Below the pieces are notes generated by a model. The model saw only the letters and a list, made by a program, of their open reading frames with translations. It made no database searches and was not told the DNA's origin. A DNA stretch of 36,049 bases from Actinomycetes bacterium (GTDB lineage: Bacteria > Actinomycetota > Acidimicrobiia > Acidimicrobiales > Bog-793): positions 1-36,049 of the forward strand of contig JAKBAA010000031.1 of assembly GCA_021809425.1 (NCBI GenBank), read 5' to 3'. A program made the translations under genes and the position numbers. Position 1 is the stretch's first letter, and each line of letters opens with the position of its first letter. Positions 23,371 to 29,050 of the stretch are shown in pieces.

Positions 23371-23538
23371 ATGCACCGTGAACGACACCGAGCCCGGATC
23401 GACGAGGGCCTCGGGGAGCTCGACGAGCTCGTCCACCACCTCGAGCAGGCGGGCGGCCGGCTGTGGACGTTCTGGACCTGCGAGAAGGACCCGACGATCC
23501 CGCCGTGGGCTGTCGACCTCGAGTTCGTCATGCCGTAG
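23371..23538 (+). CDS. Small hypothetical protein (55 residues)
   Basis: ATG 23371 has AAAGGAG eight bases upstream. The 55-residue product begins with a charged amphipathic helix (IDEGLGELDELVHHLEQAGG), then a tryptophan-rich segment (RLWTFWTCEKDP) and PPWAVDLEFVMP. I do not recognise it. Codon use is high GC3 throughout and a strong hairpin follows its stop, so it looks like a real transcription unit. It is too short for many gene finders. Confidence 0.6.
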   Translation: MHRERHRARIDEGLGELDELVHHLEQAGGRLWTFWTCEKDPTIPPWAVDLEFVMP

Positions 23539-23545
23539 CGGCCGT

Positions 23546-23593
23546 CCCACAGGGGGCGACGAGCGCGGATTCGCGCCCGGCGCCCCCTGTGGG
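23546..23593. terminator. 13-bp perfect inverted repeat with nested hairpin
   Basis: CCCACAGGGGGCG (23546-23558) pairs perfectly with 23581-23593. The 22-base loop itself contains GCGCG-GATT-CGCGC. It begins seven bases after the stop of the small gene, so it likely terminates transcription; the size and the lack of a T tract leave a cruciform or protein-binding role open. Confidence 0.6.
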
Positions 23594-23733
23594 CGGCGGC
23601 GGCCGCCCCGCGCCCGCTAGAACGGCGCCGCTGAGCGGTCGAGGAGAAGGCCCCGCCCGGAGCAGCGCCGACGACGCGGCCAGGCGGTCCCCGCCAGAGG
23701 CGACCAACCGGGGACCCGCCGAGCGCCTGCCGC

Positions 23734-24006
23734 TCAGCGCCTCCCCGCGATCGATCGCCACGCGAGGCGTCGCCCACGACGTCGCCAGTGGGGGTCGACG
23801 CGTCGCGAGCGGATCCGGCCGACGCGCTCGGCGAGCACCGGGGCGACGAGGGCGATCCCGAAGCCCGCGCCGAGCTCGAGGCCGGTGATGAGGTGTCGCG
23901 CGGGGCCGGACCCGACGCGTCGCCCGTCGACGACGCCGGCGCCCCGAGACGCGTCGCCGTCGCCGTCGCCGACGCCGGCTCGAGGACGTCCGATAGTGCC
24001 CAACAT
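23734..24006 (-). CDS. Small putative membrane protein
   Basis: A 90-residue frame whose C-terminal half has one hydrophobic helix (HLITGLELGAGFGIALVAPV), then a basic tail with several arginines, the pattern of a single-pass membrane protein. The N-terminal half is glycine/aspartate-rich. I do not recognise a family. Part of it (VDGRRV through GLELG) is repeated in damaged form at 26865-26928, which suggests a gene that was duplicated. ATG 24006 has only a weak GCGAGGG upstream. It diverges from the recombinase at 24074. Confidence 0.42.
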   Translation of the reverse strand: MLGTIGRPRAGVGDGDGDASRGAGVVDGRRVGSGPARHLITGLELGAGFGIALVAPVLAERVGRIRSRRVDPHWRRRGRRLAWRSIAGRR

Positions 24007-24073
24007 CGGGCGCGCACCCTCGCCGTAGCGTCCAGATATCGCGGCGCCCGGCCGCTCCAGGAGGTGCCTCCCC

Positions 24074-25042
24074 GTGTCCGATATCAGCTCCCGGCGCCCC
24101 CGGCCGGCCGTCCCCGCCGCGGCGATCGCCGGGCACCCGTCGGTCGGCCTTCGACTCGTCGAGGGCGCGGCCGGCTCGCCGGCGGCGATCCTCGAGGCCT
24201 ACGTCGCCCGCCTTGAGCGCTCGCCGCTCGCCGAGCACACCCGGCGCGCCTACGCCCGCCACGCCCGGGCCTTCGTCGAGTGGCTCCTCGAGCGCGACGG
24301 GGAGGCGGCCGAGCTCGCCTTCGCCGACGGCTTCGCTCGGGACTTCGCCGTGCGCGACTTCCGCTCGGCGCTGAAGGACCGGCGCCTGGCGCCGACAAGC
24401 GTGAACGCCGCGCTCACCGCCGTCGACGACCTCTACCGCTTCGTCGGCCTCGGCGCCCCGCAGGTGCGCCGGGAGCGCCTCGCGGCGGTCGCCCCCCGGG
24501 CGCTCAGCGAGGAGCAGCTGCGTGCGCTCTTCCGCGCGGCCGAGCGCCGGGCCCGGCCGAGGGACCGGGCGATCCTCGCCCTCCTGGCGCTCGCCGGCCT
24601 TCGGATCTCCGAGGCGGCACAGCTCGACGTCGGCGACGTCGCCGTGTCGGCTCGCAAGGGCCAGGTCCTCGTCCGTCGCGGGAAGGGTGACGTCGCCCGG
24701 ACGGTGCCGCTCGGCACCGAGGCCCGCGCCGCCCTGGCGCCGATCCTCGAGCGGCGCGAGGCGCAGCCCACGGCGCCGCTGCTCGTCGGGCCCTCGGGCG
24801 AGCGGCTCAACGTGCGCTCGATCGACCGCGTCGTCCGGGCGCTCGGCGAGCTCGCCGGCGTCGAGCTCTCCGCCCACGTGCTGCGCCACACCTTCGTCAC
24901 CCGCCTCGTCCGCTCGGGCCAGGACGTCGTGCTCGTCGCCGAGCTCGCCGGCCACCGCTCGCTCGAGACGACGCGCCGCTACGCGCTGCCGACCGAGGAG
25001 GACCGGGCGGCCGCCGTCGAGGCCGCCGGCGTCGCCTACTGA
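24074..25042 (+). CDS. XerC/XerD-like tyrosine recombinase
   Basis: A 322-residue recombinase of standard length. Residues about 38-130 form the core-binding SAM-like domain (LAEHTRRAYARHARAFVEWL). The catalytic domain shows AGLRISEAAQLD with the first arginine, the lysine in RRGKGDVARTVPL, HVLRHTFVTRL, then AGHRSLETTRRYA with histidine and the tyrosine nucleophile. It starts at GTG 24074 with AGGAGGTG upstream. It may resolve dimers of the excised circle or act on a dif-like site. It is the second of three recombinases in the element and is not similar enough to the other two to be a recent duplicate. Confidence 0.88.
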   Translation: MSDISSRRPRPAVPAAAIAGHPSVGLRLVEGAAGSPAAILEAYVARLERSPLAEHTRRAYARHARAFVEWLLERDGEAAELAFADGFARDFAVRDFRSALKDRRLAPTSVNAALTAVDDLYRFVGLGAPQVRRERLAAVAPRALSEEQLRALFRAAERRARPRDRAILALLALAGLRISEAAQLDVGDVAVSARKGQVLVRRGKGDVARTVPLGTEARAALAPILERREAQPTAPLLVGPSGERLNVRSIDRVVRALGELAGVELSAHVLRHTFVTRLVRSGQDVVLVAELAGHRSLETTRRYALPTEEDRAAAVEAAGVAY

Positions 25043-25054
25043 GGCGCCCCGGTA

Positions 25055-25078
25055 AACGTCAACGTCAACGTTGGCGTT
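25055..25078. terminator. Hairpin between convergent genes
   Basis: AACGTCAACG and CGTTGGCGTT form a 10-bp stem (one G-U pair) with a TCAA loop, 13 bases after the recombinase stop and before the convergent zinc-ribbon gene. It could serve transcripts from either side. Confidence 0.55.
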
Positions 25079-25156
25079 GCCCTGGCGGTGAGCAGGGAAT
25101 AGGCACGTACTCCCAACGCTTGCGAGTAGCGAAGAGCTGCGGCGGGGAGCGGGTGC

Positions 25157-25399
25157 CTAGCGCTCCCGGACGTGGCGGATGAGGTGCCGGACGTGCTCGA
25201 CCTCGGCCGTGTGCTCGAGCTCCTCCGCGCCGCTGGCGCGCCGTCGCTCCAGCCCCCTCCCGGTGAAGACCGACAGGGCCGAGCACTCGCAACACACCGA
25301 CAGGTCGCCGGGGGCCGGGGGCTCGAGGCCGCCGGCGGCACCGTCCTGGAGAGCCCCGCAGTACGGGCACGGGGATGCCTCGCCGTCGTGGTCGATCAC
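25157..25399 (-). CDS. Small zinc-ribbon protein
   Basis: An 80-residue protein with CPYCG (C11, C14) and a second CCEC pair (C36/C37, C39), followed by SVFTGRGLERR and a charged C-terminal helix. The order is that of small zinc-ribbon proteins frequent in actinobacterial phages and integrative elements; function unknown. The start at GTG 25399 is set by AAGGAGG five bases upstream. Longer readings of the frame lack a ribosome site. It lies downstream of the PIN toxin gene on the same strand and may share its transcript. Confidence 0.7.
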   Translation of the reverse strand: MIDHDGEASPCPYCGALQDGAAGGLEPPAPGDLSVCCECSALSVFTGRGLERRRASGAEELEHTAEVEHVRHLIRHVRER

Positions 25400-25430
25400 G
25401 TCGCCTCCTTCGTCGCCGCCGCCCGTGCGC

Positions 25431-25859
25431 TCAGGATGTGCGAACGACCTCCAGGCCGAGCGCCTCGGCCGCCCGGCAGAGGCCGTCGTCGCCGGCGACG
25501 AAGAGGAGCTCGCCACCGTTGCCCCGGGCGAGCTCGGCGGCCGCCAGGTGCACGCTGTCGTAGCCGCGCAGCGCGTGCGCCTCGGAGAGCCGGCCGGCCT
25601 CCCGCACGAGGCGGTCCGAGACCTCGACGAGCTCCAGGCGGTCGTAGATCGCCTCGAGGCGCTCGAGGGCGGCCCGCAGCGCCTCGGCCGTGAGCCGACC
25701 GAGGCGGGCCGCCTGGGCGAGCGCGGCGCGGCCCTCGGCGTAGATGATGCGGGCGCTCGCCACCCGGTCGGCGCCTTGCCAGTGCCGCAGCGCCTCGTCG
25801 CTTCCCGCCTCCGACACGATGAGCGGCATGACCGCGGAGGTGTCGAAGTAGGCGATCAC
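25431..25859 (-). CDS. PIN-domain ribonuclease toxin (VapC-like)
   Basis: A 142-residue PIN domain. The acidic active-site residues are visible: D6 in AYFDTSAV, E42 in IIYAEGRAAL, D100 in RGYDSVHLAAA, and the D123/D124 pair in VAGDDGLCRAA. Such toxins cleave specific RNAs and are held inactive by the cognate antitoxin. Its GTG start overlaps the stop of the antitoxin gene as GTGA, so the pair is translationally coupled, antitoxin first. In an integrative element it would favour maintenance by addiction. Confidence 0.88.
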   Translation of the reverse strand: MIAYFDTSAVMPLIVSEAGSDEALRHWQGADRVASARIIYAEGRAALAQAARLGRLTAEALRAALERLEAIYDRLELVEVSDRLVREAGRLSEAHALRGYDSVHLAAAELARGNGGELLFVAGDDGLCRAAEALGLEVVRTS

Positions 25860-26122
25860 CGACGCTGCTCGGCGACGAGCGGGCTCACCGGCGAGCTCGC
25901 TCGGATGAGGTCGCCAGGCAGCGACCGATCCGCTCGGCGCGCCGGCGTGGCGAGGCCCTCGGCGAGCAGGTCGTCGAGGCCGGAGCGCGGCGTGGCGCTC
26001 TCGAGCGGCACCACCTTGGCGATGGCCCGTCCATGCTCGGTCACGACGACCTCCGTCCCCTCGTGCACCCGGTCGAGGTAGCGGCTGAGGTTGTTCCGAA
26101 GCTCCCGCACGCCCACCTTCAT
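25856..26122 (-). CDS. Phd/YefM-type antitoxin
   Basis: An 88-residue protein with the Phd/YefM N-terminal fold: MKVGVRELRNNLSRYLDRVH, then EVVVTEHGRAIAKVVPLE. The C-terminal 40 residues are the flexible toxin-binding part (LDDLLAEGLATPARRADRS). ATG 26122 has GGGAGCAG upstream; ATG 26167 in frame would add 15 residues and overlap the promoter. The N-terminal domain normally binds the operon's own operator, so autoregulation is expected. It is paired with the PIN toxin. Confidence 0.87.
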   Translation of the reverse strand: MKVGVRELRNNLSRYLDRVHEGTEVVVTEHGRAIAKVVPLESATPRSGLDDLLAEGLATPARRADRSLPGDLIRASSPVSPLVAEQRR

Positions 26123-26156
26123 CGCTGCTCCCGTCTGTGCACACATCTCCTCCGAC

Positions 26157-26183
26157 AGTGTAGCCACAACTTCAGTCGTCCAA
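26157..26183 (-). promoter_or_regulatory. Candidate toxin-antitoxin promoter
   Basis: TACACT (26162-26157) is a good -10 box and TTGGAC (26183-26178) a -35 box, with a slightly short 15-bp gap. Transcription from about 26150 would give a 28-base leader to the antitoxin ATG. Confidence 0.4.
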
Positions 26184-26387
26184 CCCTTCCGCCCAAGCCA
26201 TCCCTGAAGCCCGGGCGGGCGGACCCTGGCGCAGCGACAAGTGGGGGGGCCGGGGCACCGGGGGCCGATCTCAAGCGTCAGCTCGATCGACCCAAGCTCG
26301 CGCAGCTAGAGGACGCCAACACGCGCATCACGGCGACGGGTGGCCGCGGGCGTTGCCGTCAGGGCAGCTGCGCGATGATCAGCTTCG

Positions 26388-26675
26388 ATGCAACAAGGGT
26401 GCACGAGGGCGGTCGGACGATGCCCGGTATGCCGGGCGGCTCCTCCCGCCCCGACGGGCGCCGAGGAAGAGCTCGCGTCGGCCGATGCGCTCCGGCGGGT
26501 CAGGGAGCTCTCGGACCTCGTCCGGGCGCACACGCTCGCTGGCCGCGAGCTGATCGACGAGCGCAACGCGGCGATCCGACACGCGATCGACCTCTACGGC
26601 TGCAGCCATCGCCAGGTCGCCAGGGCGTCGGCCCTCGCTCTCGGGCGCATCCACGGGATCTTGGCGAACGATTGA
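26388..26675 (+). CDS. Small helix-turn-helix protein
   Basis: A 95-residue protein. The N-terminal part carries a CPVC pair; residues 30-65 form a charged helix (RRVRELSDLVRAHTLAGREL). The C-terminus reads as a helix-turn-helix (LYGCSHRQVARASALALGRI), resembling sigma-70 region 4-like small regulators common in actinobacteria. The ribosome site at ATG 26388 is weak, so the true start may be later. Its stop overlaps the next small gene's TTG by four bases (TTGA). Confidence 0.5.
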   Translation: MQQGCTRAVGRCPVCRAAPPAPTGAEEELASADALRRVRELSDLVRAHTLAGRELIDERNAAIRHAIDLYGCSHRQVARASALALGRIHGILAND

Positions 26676-26848
26676 CGCTCAGCTTCGGGCGAGGCTTCCT
26701 ACTCGGCGCCGACGCCGTCCTCGGCGCAGCGGCGGGCGTAGGGGCGATGCTGCGTGCGGCCCTCGCGCTCGAGCGATGGAGCCGGCCTGAGCCGGTGATG
26801 ACGACGCCCAGCACGCCGCGGGCCCCTCAGGACGTCGCCCCGGGCTGA
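26672..26848 (+). CDS. Small single-pass membrane protein (58 residues)
   Basis: The frame opens at TTG 26672, overlapping the previous stop as TTGA. It encodes MTLSFGRGFLLGADAVLGAA and more small hydrophobic residues up to about 33, then a proline-rich tail. One membrane helix is likely. No family is recognised. The overlap with the HTH gene suggests a two-gene unit. It is short and the start is weak, so confidence is moderate. Confidence 0.42.
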   Translation: MTLSFGRGFLLGADAVLGAAAGVGAMLRAALALERWSRPEPVMTTPSTPRAPQDVAPG

Positions 26849-26864
26849 CGCCGGCGAGGCCCAC

Positions 26865-26928
26865 GCCGAGCTCGAGGCCGGGGCGACAAGCTGTCGCACG
26901 AGGCCTCACACGACGCGTCGCTCGTCGA
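26865..26928 (-). pseudogene. Damaged second copy of the 23734-24006 gene segment
   Basis: GCCGAGCTCGAGGCCGG is identical at 26865-26881 and 23869-23885, and the following approximately 48 bases align with six or so mismatches, ending in the shared palindrome and GTCGACG. Read on the minus strand, this copy has a TGA where the first copy has a serine codon and two extra bases before the GLELG segment, so it cannot encode the same protein. Confidence 0.5.
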
Positions 26929-27194
26929 CGGGCAGGCGGGATTTCCGGGCGATCCTGGTCCTCCCGGAGAAGGGGCCGGCTCCGGGCCGGCGCGGCGGCG
27001 TCGGCCGTTTTCGGCGCGCAGGGCGCCCTGCACGAGGCTCACGAACGCCGGCGGCCGAGCCCGCGGGGGGAAGGGACCCGGCCCCAGCCTCCGTCGCGCG
27101 TCCGCGCTCCCGATCTCCCATGCCTCCGGGGGCTCGGTTGCGACCGCGTCGTGCGGATCCGCTAGCGACGCGTCGGTTGCCTCGCGAGCATCGT
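26929..27194. other. Intergenic stretch without a recognised gene
   Basis: Frames here are arginine- and proline-rich without motifs. Together with the pseudogene copy it makes about 380 non-coding bases. One CGACGCGTCG palindrome lies at 27166-27175. Confidence 0.45.
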
Positions 27195-27221
27195 GTCACG
27201 GCTCGTCGTGACGAGTAAGGT
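27195..27221 (+). promoter_or_regulatory. Candidate promoter and operator of the integrase operon
   Basis: GTCACG and CGTGAC (27195-27200, 27207-27212) form a perfect 6-bp inverted repeat just before TAAGGT (27216-27221), a TANNNT -10 box nine bases from the ATG at 27231. A regulator bound here would cover the -35 region. Confidence 0.45.
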
Positions 27222-27230
27222 TACGGGTAT

Positions 27231-27509
27231 ATGGCGCCGAAACAAGGGACCCGTACGTTGGAGTGCGCGTGGTGCTCGCGGGAGTTCCGCGTTCCCCCGA
27301 GACGGGGGCCGGCGCCGCTCTACTGCTCGCAGGCGTGCCGACAGGGCGCCTACCGCGACCGGCACGCACGCGGTGGCGGCGGCAGGCCGGGGCGCCAAGG
27401 CGGACTTGCGGAACTGCGGGTGGTCCTTGAGGCAGCGGCGAGCCGATCGACGTGGAGGGAGGCGCGTGCCGTCATCCTCGGCGCGCTCGAGAACAGGGAC
27501 AGCGAGTGA
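27231..27509 (+). CDS. Zinc-finger protein coupled to integrase
   Basis: A 92-residue protein with a four-cysteine knuckle, CAWCSREFRVPP then LYCSQACRQGAYRDRHAR, in the first 45 residues and a helical tail. Short CxxC/CSxxCRQ proteins of this kind are often found next to genes in actinobacterial mobile elements; a DNA-binding or recombination-directionality role is possible but unproven. It starts at ATG 27231 after a TAAGGT -10-like box. Its TGA overlaps the integrase GTG as GTGA, so the integrase is made by coupled translation. Confidence 0.68.
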   Translation: MAPKQGTRTLECAWCSREFRVPPRRGPAPLYCSQACRQGAYRDRHARGGGGRPGRQGGLAELRVVLEAAASRSTWREARAVILGALENRDSE

Positions 27510-28750
27510 GCAGGCGACGAGGTGCCGGCGAGGGCGACGTCCACAAGCGCCCGGACGGTCGCTGGGAGGCGAGGCTCGACGTCGGCTACGGGCCCGACGG
27601 TCGCCGGCGCCGCAAGTCCGTCTACGGCTCGACGAAGACCGAGGCGCTCGACAAGCTCCGGCGCGAGCGGGGGCGTCTCGACCACGGGCTGCCGCCGACC
27701 GACGGCCGCATGACGATGGAACGGTTCCTGCAGTGGTGGGTCGCAAAGGTGCTGCCGGGCACCGTCGCTCCCGGGAGCCTCGACACCTACCGGTGCCACG
27801 TCGAGCTCTACCTCGTTCCCGGGCTCGGCCGGATCCGTCTCGCCGAGCTCGCGCCGGCGCACGTCACCGAGCTCATGCGTCGGATGGAGTCAGGCGAGCT
27901 TTCGCGACGAGGCCGCCCGTTGTCGGCGCAGACGCAGAGCCAGGCGAGGAAGGTGCTCAGCAAGGCGTTGCGCCGCGCCGAGCAGGAGGGCCTCGTGCAG
28001 CGCAACGCGGCGGCGCTCGCTGACGCGCCGCGGGTGCAGCGCCGCGAGGGTCGGAGCCTTTCCGGCGAGGATGCCCGACGCCTCGTCGAGATGCTGAAGC
28101 AGCACCGCCTCGGCGGGGCGTTCGGCCTGCAGCTTTCGCTCGGCCTCCGGCGGGGCGAGCTGCTCGGTCTGCGCTGGTGCGACGTCGATCTGGAGTCGCC
28201 CGCGACGGTTCGGGTCCGCGCTCAGCTCCAGCGGCGCCCCGGTGCCGGGCTCCAGCTGGCCGAGCTCAAGACGCGCCAGAGCCGGCGGGACCTGGCGCTG
28301 CCCTCGCCGATGGTCGCGGAGCTGCGCGCCTGGCGCGCCATCCAGGCGGCCGAGCGACTCGCCCTCGGCGATGCTTGGCAGGACCGCCTTGGGCTCGTTT
28401 TCACGACGCCGATCGGGACGCCCGTCGATCCGGACAACTACCGCCATGCGCTCTCAGCGGTCACAGAGGCCGCCGGGCTTGGCCACTGGACGACGCACGA
28501 GCTGCGTCACTCCGCCGGATCGATCCTGTTCGCCGAGGGCGTCCCGTTGAAGCTCATCTCCGAGATGCTGGGGCACGCGTCGGAGCGCATCACGGCGGAC
28601 GTCTACGTGCACACAGAGCAGGCCCAGCGCGGGCAGGTGGCCGAGGCGATGGCGGCGGCCCTATGGAGCGAGTCCGAGGCGCCGGAGGTGCCCGTTGGTG
28701 GTCAACCTGGTGGTCAACCGGGTGCCGGGGGAGCGGCGTCAGGTCTGTGA
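27506..28750 (+). CDS. int: Tyrosine site-specific integrase
   Basis: A 414-residue phage-type integrase. Residues 8-58 form the arm-binding domain (GDVHKRPDGRWEARLDVGYG), 68-170 the core-binding domain (FLQWWVAKVLPG, SLDTYRCHVE), and 185-385 the catalytic domain with R215 in LGLRRGELLGLRW, K255 in LKTRQSRRDLALP, H331-x2-R334 in HELRHSAG, H357 in LGHASE and nucleophile Y367 in ADVYVH. The gene ends 12 bases before the right tRNA core site, the usual place of the element's own integrase. Its last codons contain the right arm-type repeats. Confidence 0.95.
   Translation: MSRRRGAGEGDVHKRPDGRWEARLDVGYGPDGRRRRKSVYGSTKTEALDKLRRERGRLDHGLPPTDGRMTMERFLQWWVAKVLPGTVAPGSLDTYRCHVELYLVPGLGRIRLAELAPAHVTELMRRMESGELSRRGRPLSAQTQSQARKVLSKALRRAEQEGLVQRNAAALADAPRVQRREGRSLSGEDARRLVEMLKQHRLGGAFGLQLSLGLRRGELLGLRWCDVDLESPATVRVRAQLQRRPGAGLQLAELKTRQSRRDLALPSPMVAELRAWRAIQAAERLALGDAWQDRLGLVFTTPIGTPVDPDNYRHALSAVTEAAGLGHWTTHELRHSAGSILFAEGVPLKLISEMLGHASERITADVYVHTEQAQRGQVAEAMAAALWSESEAPEVPVGGQPGGQPGAGGAASGL
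28693..28718 (+). repeat. Right arm-type repeats (TTGGTGGTCAAC, CTGGTGGTCAAC)
   Basis: The tandem pair inside the last codons of the integrase gene matches 12619-12644 at 24 of 26 bases. On the excised circle the two sets would lie on opposite sides of the core, about 43 and 104 bases away. Confidence 0.6.
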
Positions 28751-28761
28751 CCTGGGAGTGA

Positions 28762-28797
28762 GTGCGCCCCCTGGGACTCGAACCCAGAACCTGCGGA
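28762..28797 (-). repeat. Right attachment site, within tRNA-Lys
   Basis: These 36 bases equal 12480-12515 and provide the 3' half of the functional tRNA-Lys. This shows the integrating circle carried a copy that restores the tRNA. Confidence 0.92.
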
Positions 28798-28835
28798 TTA
28801 AGAGTCCGTTGCTCTGCCAATTGAGCTAGAGGCGC
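28763..28835 (-). tRNA. tRNA-Lys (anticodon CTT)
   Basis: A complete cloverleaf of 73 bases with discriminator A: acceptor GCGCCTC / GGGGCGC (one G-U pair), D arm GCTC/GAGC, anticodon loop CTCTTAA with CTT at 34-36, and T arm CTGGG-TTCGAGT-CCCAG. CCA is not encoded. It is the integration target of the element. Confidence 0.96.
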
Positions 28836-28884
28836 GTGCGGAGCATCCTAGCCGGACGGCGCCGGCCGCGGACGTGCTCCATCG

Positions 28885-28959
28885 GGTGACCGAGGGGACT
28901 TGAACCCCCGACCTCCAGGGCCACAACCTGGCGCTCTAACCAACTGAGCTACGGCCACC
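28885..28959 (-). tRNA. tRNA-His (anticodon GTG)
   Basis: The cloverleaf has an encoded extra G at position -1 and C at 73, both typical of tRNA-His. The anticodon loop TTGTGGC carries GTG. The T arm reads GGGGG-TTCAAGT-CCCCT with a terminal mismatch or wobble. CCA is not encoded. It lies upstream of tRNA-Lys on the same strand. Confidence 0.95.
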
Positions 28960-29050
28960 GCGGCGGGCCGCCTGGCGGCCCGTGCCGCTCCAGCATCGCA
29001 CACGGCGAGGGGCGGTCGGGACGCCGGCGGCGACGCCGAGCCGGTCCGGC

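Larger units (their letters stand above)
12480..28797. mobile_element. tRNA-Lys-integrated genetic element (about 16.3 kb)
   Basis: A 36-bp exact direct repeat (12480-12515 and 28762-28797) equals the 3' half of tRNA-Lys(CTT). The right copy belongs to the intact tRNA gene; the left copy is an orphan fragment. A tyrosine integrase ends 12 bases inside the right repeat, and an excisionase-like gene, a replication protein and iteron-like repeats lie inside. Recombination between the repeats would leave one intact tRNA and a circle. No conjugative transfer, relaxase, capsid or terminase genes are seen. The element is therefore best called an integrative, possibly satellite-like or mobilisable element. 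Confidence 0.9.

Noticed and set aside
20030-28750. A recombinase-in-trio (RIT) element
   Set aside because: RIT elements have three adjacent recombinases in one operon; here the three are widely spaced, differ in domain layout and lie among other genes.
12480-28797. A conjugative actinomycete element of the pSAM2 type
   Set aside because: No TraB/FtsK-like translocase or kil/spd genes are seen, and the excisionase lies with rep rather than beside the integrase.
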